A DNA stretch of 64,000 nt from Paenibacillus albidus (GTDB lineage: Bacteria; Bacillota; Bacilli; Paenibacillales; Paenibacillaceae): NCBI RefSeq assembly GCF_014644435.1, contig NZ_BMKR01000038.1, positions 1-64,000 on the forward strand, read 5' to 3'. Shown piece by piece: positions 6,909-14,770 of the stretch. Under the pieces are notes generated by a model, which saw nothing but the letters and a program-made list of their open reading frames with translations, was not told the DNA's origin and did no database searches. How positions within the stretch are numbered: the stretch's first letter is position 1; each line of letters opens with the position of its first letter. A program made the position numbers and the translations under genes.

Positions 6909-8078
6909 TTAAGCTGTCACTTCTTGAGACATTCCTTCAATCAGGACCTTGGCAACTTCGGGACGGGTAAACTCCGGCGGCGGGCATTTCCCGTCACGCA
7001 GCAGGCCGCGTACTTTGGTGCCGGACAATGTCATGTGATCCTCACTGGAGTGAGGGCAGGTTTTGTTCGAAGCCATATTTCCGCATTTGGTACAGAAGAA
7101 GCTGTGTTCAAAGAACAACGGCGTAATTCCCAGTTCTTCCGCAGTAAAATTCGAGAAAATCTGCTGTGCTTCATAAGTGCCGTAATAATCGCCTACACCG
7201 GCATGATCGCGCCCAACAATAAAGTGGGTGCAGCCGTAATTTTTCCGCACCATAGCATGGAATATCGCTTCTCTTGGTCCTGCATAACGCATCGCTGCCG
7301 GGAACACACCAAGAAAGGTGCGGTCCTTCGGATAATAGTTCTCGAGCAGCACCAGATAACTCTTCATACGCACATTCGCCGGCACATCATCCGATTTGGT
7401 CTCGCCGACCAGCGGATTCAGGAACAATGCGTCTACAACCTCCATAGCGCATTTCTGAATATATTCATGCGCCCGGTGAACCGGATTGCGAGTCTGGAAA
7501 CCTACAACAGTTCTCCAGCCCTTCTCAGCAAAAATTGTACGCGTCTCTGCCGGATCAAAGTAGAACTCTCCGAACTTCTCAGGCCGGGGGCGGTTCAGTA
7601 CAGTAATAGGTCCCCCTACATACGTGGAAGGACGGGCCAGCAGCTTGCTGACACCAGGGTGTTCAGGGTCTGTAGTCTTAAATACATTCTGCGCCTCTAC
7701 ATTCTGATCCACGTTATAAATACTCTCAACATCCAGTAATCCATAAATTACGCCGTCTTCTTCACCGATCAGCGACACCTGGTCACCTACAGTCAGGCTG
7801 GCGGCTACGTCATCCTGGACGGCCAGAGTAACTGGAATACTCCAAACCGTACCATCAGCCAGACGCATGTTTTGGACTACGGAATGATAATCCTGCTCGT
7901 TCAAAAAACCGGTAAGCGGCGAGAAGGCTCCCACAGCAATAAGATCCAAATCCGAGATAGTCCATGTATTAATAGCGATCGACTTGTTGTTCCCTGCTGC
8001 CAGCAGCAGCTTATCGCGCTGCTCCCCTTCTGCCAAGCGTGAGACCAGTGTTCCACCATGCGGAAGTATTGATGTCAT
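6909..8078 (-). CDS. sat: Sulfate adenylyltransferase (ATP sulfurylase)
   Basis: A 389-residue enzyme making adenosine 5'-phosphosulfate (APS) from ATP and sulfate. The nucleotide motifs are QTRNPVHRAHEY (about residues 195-206) and VGRDHAGVGDYYG (about 289-301), and a CTKCG...CPH cluster in the C-terminal part fits the zinc-binding site of bacterial and archaeal Sat proteins. It is full length for the family. It follows cysH by 44 bases and shares its promoter. The pair is inserted between rpsI and cwlD. No APS kinase gene is nearby, in keeping with direct APS reduction. Confidence 0.95.
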   Translation of the reverse strand: MTSILPHGGTLVSRLAEGEQRDKLLLAAGNNKSIAINTWTISDLDLIAVGAFSPLTGFLNEQDYHSVVQNMRLADGTVWSIPVTLAVQDDVAASLTVGDQVSLIGEEDGVIYGLLDVESIYNVDQNVEAQNVFKTTDPEHPGVSKLLARPSTYVGGPITVLNRPRPEKFGEFYFDPAETRTIFAEKGWRTVVGFQTRNPVHRAHEYIQKCAMEVVDALFLNPLVGETKSDDVPANVRMKSYLVLLENYYPKDRTFLGVFPAAMRYAGPREAIFHAMVRKNYGCTHFIVGRDHAGVGDYYGTYEAQQIFSNFTAEELGITPLFFEHSFFCTKCGNMASNKTCPHSSEDHMTLSGTKVRGLLRDGKCPPPEFTRPEVAKVLIEGMSQEVTA

Positions 8079-8122
8079 TCTGCATTCTCCTCTTCATCTC
8101 TTGTCACTGTGTACTGTTCATC

Positions 8123-8815
8123 TTATTTGTGAAGGCCGCACTCCGTCTTCTCCGACCCGGACCAGCGTCCGGCACGAGGATCTTCTCCAGGCATAACTGC
8201 ACGGGTACATTGCTCACAGCCGATACTTGGGAAATTGCGGTCATGCAGCGGGTTATAGGTGACATTATTCTCTCTGATATAGTTCCAGACATCATCAGTG
8301 GTCCAATGCGCTATTGGATTAAATTTAACAAGGCCGAATTTATAATCATATTCTACTTTTTTGGAGTTGGCACGGGTTGGCGCCTGATCACGCCGGATTC
8401 CTGTGATCCAGGCATCGTATTGAGAAAGAATTCGCGTAAGCGGCTCTACCTTGCGAATAGCGCAGCACTGGTTCGGGTCAACAGTCCATAACGCATCACC
8501 GTATTGAAGCGCTTGTTCCTGCGGAGTGATCTGCGGTGATACCCGCACAAATTCCAGCCCGTATTTCTCAGCCATTACATCTCTGGTCTCATATGTTTCT
8601 TTAAAATGAAAATCGGTATCCAGGTAAAATACATCTGTTGTGGGGCTTATTTTGTGCAGCATATCTACAAGGACCACATCTTCGGCACCGAAGCTGCAGG
8701 CAAAGGTTATATTAGGGAAAGTATCAACCGCCCAGCGGATAATCTCCTCTGGGGAAGCGTGCTCCAACTCCTCAGCTTTAACCTTGATCAATTCTTCTTT
8801 CTCCAGCAAATTCAT
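8123..8815 (-). CDS. cysH: Assimilatory APS/PAPS reductase CysH
   Basis: A 230-residue thioredoxin-dependent reductase of the PAPS-reductase family (adenine nucleotide alpha-hydrolase fold): ACSFGAEDVVL phosphate loop, YLDTDFHF, GIRRDQAPTRA, and the C-terminal ECGLH that holds the catalytic cysteine. It carries the paired cysteines QCCAIRK and the CEQC motif that ligate the 4Fe-4S cluster of APS reductases, so the likely substrate is APS, with PAPS possible as in B. subtilis. The start ATG at 8815 has GGAGG nine bases upstream. It is the first gene of a cysH-sat unit. Confidence 0.94.
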   Translation of the reverse strand: MNLLEKEELIKVKAEELEHASPEEIIRWAVDTFPNITFACSFGAEDVVLVDMLHKISPTTDVFYLDTDFHFKETYETRDVMAEKYGLEFVRVSPQITPQEQALQYGDALWTVDPNQCCAIRKVEPLTRILSQYDAWITGIRRDQAPTRANSKKVEYDYKFGLVKFNPIAHWTTDDVWNYIRENNVTYNPLHDRNFPSIGCEQCTRAVMPGEDPRAGRWSGSEKTECGLHK

Positions 8816-8877
8816 GATCCTATTCCTCCATCCAAATATACAAATAGGCAAGTACACCTTATCCACCGCTAATACCA

Positions 8878-8923
8878 ACTATTCTTATATGGAATAGTAT
8901 ATAGGTTTCACAGGGGAAGTCAA
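8878..8923 (-). promoter_or_regulatory. cysH-sat promoter with operator-like inverted repeat
   Basis: On the minus strand -35 TTGACT (8918-8923), a 16-base spacer and -10 TATACT (8896-8901). Overlapping the -10 and the expected start is a 7-base-arm inverted repeat, ACTATTC / GAATAGT separated by seven bases (8878-8898). A repressor bound there would block initiation. CymR is the natural candidate in Bacillales, but the repeat does not clearly match its published site as I recall it. Confidence 0.65.
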
Positions 8924-9037
8924 TGAATTTGTAGTAAAAAAACGCTGATGTACGGGAGAGTGTAGCCTGTTGACTGGAGTTTCTTTTTTGACCGGGGAGA
9001 CCTTCTGAAGATTAACGCAAGGAGGTTAAGACATAAT

Positions 9038-9066
9038 AAAAACCCCTGGCCAGATAGGCCAAGGGT
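9038..9066 (-). terminator. Terminator after rpsI
   Basis: On the minus strand AACCCTTGGCC and GGCCAGGGGTT pair around TATCT and are followed by TTTATT. It ends the rplM-rpsI unit. The remaining bases up to the cysH promoter show no gene. Confidence 0.9.
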
Positions 9067-9092
9067 TGAAATTCCTTGATACACAAGGGATA

Positions 9093-9485
9093 TTAACGTT
9101 TCGAGAACTGAGGTGCACGACGTGCAGCCTTCAAGCCGTATTTCTTACGTTCCTTCATACGTGGGTCACGAGTCAGGAATCCGGCTTTCTTGAGTGAAGG
9201 ACGGAATTCAGGATCAGCTTTGAGCAATGCACGGGAAATCCCGTGACGGATTGCGCCTGCTTGACCAGAGATACCGCCGCCATGAGCAAGTACGATTACA
9301 TCGTAGCTGTTCAGGGTTTCAGTCAGGTTCAAAGGTTGTTTTACGATCAATTTGAGTGTTTCCAAATCGAAATATTCATTGATGTCGCGTTTGTTGATGA
9401 CAATGCGTCCTTCACCCGGTACGAGACGAACACGTGCTACCGAATGTTTACGACGACCTGTCCCATAGTATTGTACTTGTGCCAT
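9093..9485 (-). CDS. rpsI: 30S ribosomal protein S9
   Basis: A 130-residue S9 of normal length. It begins MAQVQYYGTGRRKHSVAR and ends in the basic KAARRAPQFSKR tail that reaches the P-site tRNA. HGGGISGQAGAIRHGISRAL is the family signature. The start at 9485 was chosen over an upstream in-frame start because it matches the family N-terminus and has a GGAGGA site. Last gene of the rplM-rpsI pair. Confidence 0.98.
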   Translation of the reverse strand: MAQVQYYGTGRRKHSVARVRLVPGEGRIVINKRDINEYFDLETLKLIVKQPLNLTETLNSYDVIVLAHGGGISGQAGAIRHGISRALLKADPEFRPSLKKAGFLTRDPRMKERKKYGLKAARRAPQFSKR

Positions 9486-9504
9486 GAAACTGTCCTCCCT
9501 TATC

Positions 9505-9942
9505 TTATCCGCGAAGTTCGTAAACTTCTGGTTTTTGTGCTGCGTGTGGATGCTCGACACCTGCATAAACTTTCAATCTCAGCTTCATGTGGTTACCTTG
9601 ACGAGTCTTAGGAATCATGCCGTGTACAGCAGATTCGATTACACGTTCAGGCTTCGTATTCAGCAGAGTTTCAGCATTAGTAACTTTCAGGCCACCTGGG
9701 TGCATCGAGTGACGGTAGTATTTCTTGTTTTGCAATTTCTTACCTGTCAGGTGAATCTTCTCAGCGTTGATAACAATGACGAAATCCCCTGTATCAACAT
9801 GTGGAGTGAATTGCGGTTTGTGTTTGCCACGGATCAAAGCAGCGGCTTCGCTTGCCAAACGACCAAGTGTTTTGCCTTCGGCATCAATGATGTGCCAATT
9901 GCGCTCAACTTCGTTCAGCTTCGCCATATAGGTGGTACGCAT
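9505..9942 (-). CDS. rplM: 50S ribosomal protein L13
   Basis: A 145-residue L13, an early-assembling 23S rRNA binder. It starts MRTTYMAKLNEVERNWHIID and holds the family motif around GKKLQNKKYYRHSMHPGGLK and ESAVHGMIPKTRQG. AAGGAGGAA lies nine bases before the ATG. First gene of an rplM-rpsI unit with its own promoter and a hairpin leader (10044-10120). Confidence 0.98.
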   Translation of the reverse strand: MRTTYMAKLNEVERNWHIIDAEGKTLGRLASEAAALIRGKHKPQFTPHVDTGDFVIVINAEKIHLTGKKLQNKKYYRHSMHPGGLKVTNAETLLNTKPERVIESAVHGMIPKTRQGNHMKLRLKVYAGVEHPHAAQKPEVYELRG

Positions 9943-10043
9943 GAATGTTTCCTCCTTGTTCTCGTACGAAAATCTGCTGTTTCGTATATCTTAATTTCTC
10001 ATTAGTTTACGATTATGTGAGTAAAGCAAAGCATTTTTTGGCA

Positions 10044-10081
10044 TTTTCCTGATCGGGGCTGTGGGATAGCCATCAAGAAAA
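10044..10081 (-). promoter_or_regulatory. Hairpin at the 5' end of the rplM leader (candidate L13 leader)
   Basis: On the minus strand TTTTCTTGAT pairs with ATCAGGAAAA (one G-U) and encloses a GGCT/AGCC inner stem. It sits right at the predicted transcript start and about 100 bases before rplM. Known autoregulatory L13 leaders occur at this place in Bacillales; equivalence is suggested by location, not by an alignment. Confidence 0.5.
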
Positions 10082-10091
10082 CACAACTTTT

Positions 10092-10120
10092 ATATTACAG
10101 CATAAACATGATAAGTGCAA
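10092..10120 (-). promoter_or_regulatory. Sigma-A promoter of rplM-rpsI
   Basis: On the minus strand -35 TTGCAC (10115-10120), a 17-base spacer and -10 TAATAT (10092-10097). It lies just past truA and starts a leader of about 140 bases. Confidence 0.6.
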
Positions 10121-10175
10121 GTGATTTCTAAACTTTCAGCCTACTTTTTTCAAGTGAAAATATAGGTGGATTTGT

Positions 10176-10955
10176 TCAGTCCACGCTCTCGTCATATTCC
10201 ACACTCCACAGTGCAAGCCCCTTCGCCATTGCTGTTGGACCTGCAGCTGCCCGGTTGCAAGCCGCTAATATATCAGCCACATCATCCGCCTGAAGTTTGC
10301 CTTCTCCAACATGAATCAGCGTCCCCATAATAATACGAACCATGTGCTGCAGAAATCCGCTGCCGGTTATAAAAGTATGGATCACTCCCTGGTCCAAAGA
10401 TCCGGGTCTGCACATACTCCGGTCTACTTCCATATGAGCTTCAAAGATCGTACGTACATGTGAGGTCTTTGTAGACCGTCTTGACGCAAACGAAGTGAAA
10501 TCATAGGTTCCCACCAGATGTGTCAGCCCCTGCTGCATGGCCGCAATATCCAGCTTCACCGGATGGTGCATCTGCCAGCGGCGTTGAAACGGATCCGGGA
10601 ACCGGTTGCCGCTAATCGTGTACCGGTAGGTTTTACGCTTCGCTCCCCTACGGGAGTGGAACGAGAGCGGAACCTCCCTTGCCTCAGTAACAACGATATC
10701 TTGCGGCAGCCTGGCGTTTAAGGCCAGACACCAGCGTTCCAGCGGAATTTGTGAGGAGGTGATGAAGTTGAACGGCTGCCCGTAAGCATGCACACCTGCA
10801 TCCGTACGTCCTGAGGCTGTTATTTTAAGCTCCTCGCCCGTCAGATGCAGTATAGCTTGTTCCAGCCGGTCCTGAATCGTATTGCCCTTAGGCTGGGTCT
10901 GAAAGCCATCATAGCCGGTCCCGTCATAATTGACTTTCATCAATAGATTACGCAT
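10176..10955 (-). CDS. truA: tRNA pseudouridine(38-40) synthase TruA
   Basis: A 259-residue TruA, which isomerises uridines 38-40 in the tRNA anticodon arm. The catalytic Asp is in ASGRTDAGVHA (about residues 50-60), and RRGAKRKTYRY and the C-terminal GSGFLQHMVRIIMG segment are typical. The start ATG at 10955 has AGGAG six bases upstream; an earlier in-frame ATG does not. It follows the rplQ terminator. In B. subtilis three ECF-transporter genes lie between rplQ and truA; here they are absent. Confidence 0.95.
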   Translation of the reverse strand: MRNLLMKVNYDGTGYDGFQTQPKGNTIQDRLEQAILHLTGEELKITASGRTDAGVHAYGQPFNFITSSQIPLERWCLALNARLPQDIVVTEAREVPLSFHSRRGAKRKTYRYTISGNRFPDPFQRRWQMHHPVKLDIAAMQQGLTHLVGTYDFTSFASRRSTKTSHVRTIFEAHMEVDRSMCRPGSLDQGVIHTFITGSGFLQHMVRIIMGTLIHVGEGKLQADDVADILAACNRAAAGPTAMAKGLALWSVEYDESVD

Positions 10956-10987
10956 TTCATTCTCCTGCCTATCCATTCTCGTGCTTC

Positions 10988-11015
10988 AAAAAAAAAGAGC
11001 CCCTGATGGAGCTCC
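10988..11015 (-). terminator. Terminator after rplQ
   Basis: On the minus strand GAGCTCC and GGGGCTC pair around ATCA and are followed by nine Ts. This is the strong end of the long ribosomal protein operon. Confidence 0.92.
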
Positions 11016-11031
11016 TTCTATTGCTTACAAA

Positions 11032-11397
11032 CTACGCGCGGTCTACCAGTTCAAGATAAACCATAGGCGCAGCGTCGCCACGACGAGGCCCCAGCTTCAG
11101 GATACGAGTGTATCCGCCTGGACGCTCTGTGTAACGAGGAGCAATATCAGAGAACAATTTTTGGATTGCATCTTGTTCACCGTCAACTGTCTCGCGACGT
11201 ACAAATGCTGCTACTTGACGGCGAGCATGAAGATCGCCCTTTTTCGCTTTAGTAATCAATTTCTCAGCGATGGAACGAACTTCCTTCGCTTTGGCTTCCG
11301 TTGTCTGGATGCGCTCGTACAAGAACAAATCCGTTACCATGTCGCGGAATAATGCTTTACGCGCACTGGAATCACGGCCCAATTTTTGGTATGCCAT
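11032..11397 (-). CDS. rplQ: 50S ribosomal protein L17
   Basis: A 121-residue L17 starting MAYQKLGRDSSARKALFRDM with the short bacterial form and the GGYTRILKLGPRRGDAAPM signature near the C-terminus. It lies at the ribosome exit region. Last gene of the S10-spc-alpha run, 34 bases after rpoA, followed by a strong terminator. Confidence 0.98.
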   Translation of the reverse strand: MAYQKLGRDSSARKALFRDMVTDLFLYERIQTTEAKAKEVRSIAEKLITKAKKGDLHARRQVAAFVRRETVDGEQDAIQKLFSDIAPRYTERPGGYTRILKLGPRRGDAAPMVYLELVDRA

Positions 11398-11430
11398 GTT
11401 TTTCCCTCCTTTACTCTAGCAATCGGATCA

Positions 11431-12375
11431 CTATTCTTCTGTCCGGAGTCCCAAACCAAGTTCCTCCAGCTTTTCCTGAACTTCTTCCAAAGATTTGCGA
11501 CCAAGGTTACGCACCTTCATCATATCTTCTTCAGTCTTCGTGGTCAGCTCCTGCACGGTGTTGATACCGGCACGTTTGAGGCAGTTGTAAGAACGGACAG
11601 AAAGATCAAGCTCTTCGATTGTCATCTCAAGCACTTTTTCTTTTTTGTCTTCTTCTTTTTCAACCATAATTTCGGCGTCTTTCGCTTCATCCGTAAGACC
11701 TACGAATAATACGAGGTGCTCGTTCAAAATTTTGGCTCCGAGGCTTACCGCCTCTTCCGGTCTGATGCTGCCATCTGTCCAGATTTCCATTGTCAACTTG
11801 TCGTAGTTGGTTACTTGACCAACACGAGTGTTGTCAATAACATAGTTCACACGGGAAATTGGTGTGTAGATAGAGTCAACCGGGATAACACCAATCGGCT
11901 GGTCATCGCGTTTGTTACGGTCCGCTTGGACATAACCGCGACCACGGCCTGCAAAAATGCGCATGTGAAGTCTCGCGCCAGGTCCCAGCGTTGCAATGTG
12001 AAGATCCGGGTTCAGGATCTCGACGTCGCTGTCCGCACGGATATCACCTGCGGTAACGACGCCTTCCCCTTCAGCATCAATCTCGAACACCTTCTCTTCG
12101 TCTGAATGAATCTTCAGAGAAAGAGCTTTGAGGTTCAAGATGATTTCTGTCACATCTTCCATTACGCCAGGAACGGTCGAGAACTCATGCAGAACGCCGT
12201 CAATTTGGACCGAAGTCACTGCGGCTCCCGGAAGGGAGGAAAGCAGGATCCGGCGAAGCGAGTTCCCCAGAGTCGTGCCATATCCACGTTCCAGCGGTTC
12301 AACTACGAATTTCCCATAGGTTCCTTCATCATTGGCTTCTACGGTCTCAATCTTCGGCTTTTCGATTTCTATCAC
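11431..12375 (-). CDS. rpoA: RNA polymerase alpha subunit
   Basis: A 314-residue alpha subunit. The N-terminal dimerisation and assembly domain (about 1-230) begins MIEIEKPKIETVEAN and has GNSLRRILLSSLPG; a charged linker rich in Glu/Lys (about 225-245) joins it to the C-terminal domain, which contacts UP elements and activators (LDLSVRSYNCLKRAGI, RNLGRKSLEEVQEKL). Standard length. Placed between rpsK and rplQ as in other Bacillales. Confidence 0.99.
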   Translation of the reverse strand: MIEIEKPKIETVEANDEGTYGKFVVEPLERGYGTTLGNSLRRILLSSLPGAAVTSVQIDGVLHEFSTVPGVMEDVTEIILNLKALSLKIHSDEEKVFEIDAEGEGVVTAGDIRADSDVEILNPDLHIATLGPGARLHMRIFAGRGRGYVQADRNKRDDQPIGVIPVDSIYTPISRVNYVIDNTRVGQVTNYDKLTMEIWTDGSIRPEEAVSLGAKILNEHLVLFVGLTDEAKDAEIMVEKEEDKKEKVLEMTIEELDLSVRSYNCLKRAGINTVQELTTKTEEDMMKVRNLGRKSLEEVQEKLEELGLGLRTEE

Positions 12376-12506
12376 GAGTGTACCCCTCCTTCAAACGTCG
12401 CTCCTATATGAAACAGTCACCCCATCAGGTGCATCATGTAGTATGCCTAAACACCTATTATTAGCAGATGCGTCAGAATTATACCACACTCACAATTCTG
12501 ATTTCA

Positions 12507-12902
12507 CTATACGCGACGACGTTTCGGCGGACGGCATCCATTATGAGGAACCGGAGTTACATCTTTAATGAGGTTAACTTCAAGACCAGCGGCTTGAAGG
12601 GAACGGATGGCTGCTTCGCGGCCCGCGCCCGGTCCTTTAACCATAACCTCAACGGATTTCATGCCGTGTTCCATAGCAGCTTTCGCTGCCGACTCAGCTG
12701 CCATTTGCGCTGCAAACGGAGTTGATTTACGGGAACCTTTAAATCCTTGGCCGCCGGAGCTTGCCCAGGAAATTGCATTACCGTGAGGATCCGTGATGGT
12801 AACGATGGTGTTGTTGAACGTGGAACGAATATGTGCCACGCCGCTTTCGATATTTTTACGGTCGCGACGTTTGGTACGTACGACTTTTTTCGGTTTAGCC
12901 AT
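12507..12902 (-). CDS. rpsK: 30S ribosomal protein S11
   Basis: A 131-residue S11 with the conserved GVAHIRSTFNNTIVTITD and C-terminal DVTPVPHNGCRPPKRRRV. It forms part of the 30S platform. 19 bases separate it from rpsM. Confidence 0.98.
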   Translation of the reverse strand: MAKPKKVVRTKRRDRKNIESGVAHIRSTFNNTIVTITDPHGNAISWASSGGQGFKGSRKSTPFAAQMAAESAAKAAMEHGMKSVEVMVKGPGAGREAAIRSLQAAGLEVNLIKDVTPVPHNGCRPPKRRRV

Positions 12903-12921
12903 TGTCTCTTATCCCCCCTTA

Positions 12922-13290
12922 TTATTTCTTTTTGTTTGCTACTGTACGACGCGGGCCCTTACGGGTACGGGCATTCGTTTTGGTGCGTTGACCGCGAACA
13001 GGCAATCCACGACGGTGGCGAACACCGCGGTAACAGCCGATCTCGGTAAGACGCTTAATATTCAAGGAAATTTCACGACGAAGGTCACCTTCAACCTTAA
13101 CTGTCTTGTCGATCGTTTCACGCAGTTTGCTGACTTCATCTTCCGTCAAATCACGGACACGTGTGTTAACGTCAATGCCTGTTTCATTAAGAATTTTCTG
13201 GGAAGTCGTTTTACCGATTCCGAAAATATAAGTCAAGGCGATCTCAACGCGTTTGTCACGTGGCAAATCCACTCCAGCTATACGAGCCAT
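12922..13290 (-). CDS. rpsM: 30S ribosomal protein S13
   Basis: A 122-residue S13 starting MARIAGVDLPRDKRVEIAL, with an H2TH region (YIFGIGKTTSQKIL) and the basic tail GQRTKTNARTRKGPRRT that contacts P-site tRNA and the 30S head bridge. It lies directly after rpmJ. Confidence 0.98.
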   Translation of the reverse strand: MARIAGVDLPRDKRVEIALTYIFGIGKTTSQKILNETGIDVNTRVRDLTEDEVSKLRETIDKTVKVEGDLRREISLNIKRLTEIGCYRGVRHRRGLPVRGQRTKTNARTRKGPRRTVANKKK

Positions 13291-13309
13291 TTTACGCTAC
13301 ACCCCCTTC

Positions 13310-13423
13310 TTATCCTTGTTTTTGTTTGTGTTTCGGATTTTCGCAAATTACCATAACAGTCCCTTTGCGGCGGATGACTTTGCATTTCTCGCAAATGGGC
13401 TTTACAGAAGGTCTTACCTTCAT
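13310..13423 (-). CDS. rpmJ: 50S ribosomal protein L36
   Basis: A 37-residue L36 read directly from the minus strand, starting MKVRPSVKPICEKCKVIRRK and ending ENPKHKQKQG. The C-x2-C...C-x4-H zinc ligands are present, making this the zinc-binding (C+) form. GGAGG lies eight bases upstream of the ATG. It is in its usual place between infA and rpsM. Confidence 0.97.
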   Translation of the reverse strand: MKVRPSVKPICEKCKVIRRKGTVMVICENPKHKQKQG

Positions 13424-13476
13424 GCTAATTACCTCCTCAAAGTTCTGCGAAGCAAAACTTTTTTCGTAGTTCCCAT

Positions 13477-13692
13477 CTATTTACGGTAAGTTATACGACC
13501 CTTAGTCAAATCATAAGGCGATAACTGCACGACCACTTTGTCTCCGGTCAATATACGGATAAAGTGCATCCGCAATTTCCCGGATACATGGGCAAGTATT
13601 TGATGACCGTTCTCAAGCTCAACCTTAAATGTAGCATTCGGCAACGGTTCAAGAACCGTTCCTTCCACTTCAATGACATCTTCCTTAGCCAC
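13477..13692 (-). CDS. infA: Translation initiation factor IF-1
   Basis: A 71-residue single OB-fold IF-1 with the motifs KEDVIEVEGTVLEPLPNA, HVSGKLRMHFIRI and SPYDLTKGRITYR. The start is a GTG at 13692 with AGGAG seven bases upstream; the upstream in-frame extension has no family match. It binds the 30S A site during initiation. Confidence 0.96.
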   Translation of the reverse strand: MAKEDVIEVEGTVLEPLPNATFKVELENGHQILAHVSGKLRMHFIRILTGDKVVVQLSPYDLTKGRITYRK

Positions 13693-13717
13693 AGTTAGTC
13701 TCCTTTCTCTACAGCAC

Positions 13718-14002
13718 TTATTCCGGCAGGCCTGCATACTTCATCACTGCAAAACGCAGTTTTCCGTTTGTAACCCGTCCGGTTTCTTCCAAACTGTTCA
13801 CAATCTCGCTGCTGATGAAGGGTATGAGCTCCAAATGAAGAATATTCTTCTTCTTGGGCTGGTCAAACTTGCGTTTGTCCCCATCGGCAATATATACAAA
13901 TCTGCTATCAACAACTGCGATAACAACGGCAGCCTCTCCGGCATCTTTGCCTTTGAGAATTCTCACCAATTGACCAACCTGCGGGCTGCTCCCAGTATTC
14001 AC
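13718..14002 (-). CDS. KOW-domain RNA-binding protein (L14e-like, YbzG type)
   Basis: A 94-residue protein with a KOW-like N-terminal part (QVGQLVRILKGKDAGEAAVV) and the segment DGDKRKFDQPKKKNILHLEL, as in the Firmicute ribosomal-protein-L14e-like family found between map and infA. Its role is not established. The start was set at the GTG at 14002, which has AGGTGAT at good spacing; the reading frame extends upstream into map but without a ribosome-binding site. It ends 25 bases before infA. Confidence 0.85.
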   Translation of the reverse strand: MNTGSSPQVGQLVRILKGKDAGEAAVVIAVVDSRFVYIADGDKRKFDQPKKKNILHLELIPFISSEIVNSLEETGRVTNGKLRFAVMKYAGLPE

Positions 14003-14013
14003 GTGAAGATCAC

Positions 14014-14766
14014 CTACGCATTCAGTTTTGTGAAAATTTCCATGCCGTCCGGAGTAACAGCTACTGTATGTTCGAAATGAGCACACAATGAACCATCTAC
14101 CGTAACGACCGTCCAGTTATCTTCCAGTGTTCTGACATACCGTTCACCTGCGTTAACCATCGGCTCGATCGCAAGCACCATGCCTGGTTTCAGCCGCGGT
14201 CCGCGGTCCGCTGTGCCATAATTCGGAATTTGCGGTTCTTCATGCAGTTCTGCCCCAATGCCATGGCCGACATACTCGCGTACGACTGAGAAACCAGCCT
14301 CTTCGATGTATTGCTGGATAGCATGGGAGATTGTAAACAAGCGCACATCCGGCTTCACAAGCGCCAGTCCTGCGTACAAGGAGCCTTCCGTAACGTCCAG
14401 CAAACGCTGAGCTTCTGCGGAAATGCTGCCCACTCCGTAGGTCCAGGCGGAGTCGCCGTGATAACCACGGTATTCTGCACCGATATCGAGCGTGATAATG
14501 TCGCCTTCCATCAATTTGCGTTTACCTGGAAATCCATGCACCAATTGTTCGTTGACTGAAGCGCAAATGCTGGCAGGAAAACCATTGTAGTCTTTGAAAG
14601 ACGGCACAGCACCTTGACTGCGAATGTATTGATCGGCGATTCTGTCGAGCTCTCCAGTTGTGATCCCAGGCTCAATGGCTTGGGAAATCAGTCGGTGACT
14701 CTCGGCAACAATTCGACCAGCTTCCCTCATAAAGGCAAGTTCCTGTTCGGATTTACATATGATCAT
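14014..14766 (-). CDS. map: Methionine aminopeptidase, type I
   Basis: A 250-residue type I enzyme that removes the initiator methionine. Metal ligands are visible in LDIGAEYRGYHGDSAWT (two Asp), YVGHGIGAELHEEPQIPN (His), MVLAIEPMVN (Glu) and the final CAHFEHTVAVT (Glu). Full length. It lies four bases from adk in the adk-map-ybzG-infA run. Confidence 0.97.
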   Translation of the reverse strand: MIICKSEQELAFMREAGRIVAESHRLISQAIEPGITTGELDRIADQYIRSQGAVPSFKDYNGFPASICASVNEQLVHGFPGKRKLMEGDIITLDIGAEYRGYHGDSAWTYGVGSISAEAQRLLDVTEGSLYAGLALVKPDVRLFTISHAIQQYIEEAGFSVVREYVGHGIGAELHEEPQIPNYGTADRGPRLKPGMVLAIEPMVNAGERYVRTLEDNWTVVTVDGSLCAHFEHTVAVTPDGMEIFTKLNA

Positions 14767-14770
14767 TACA

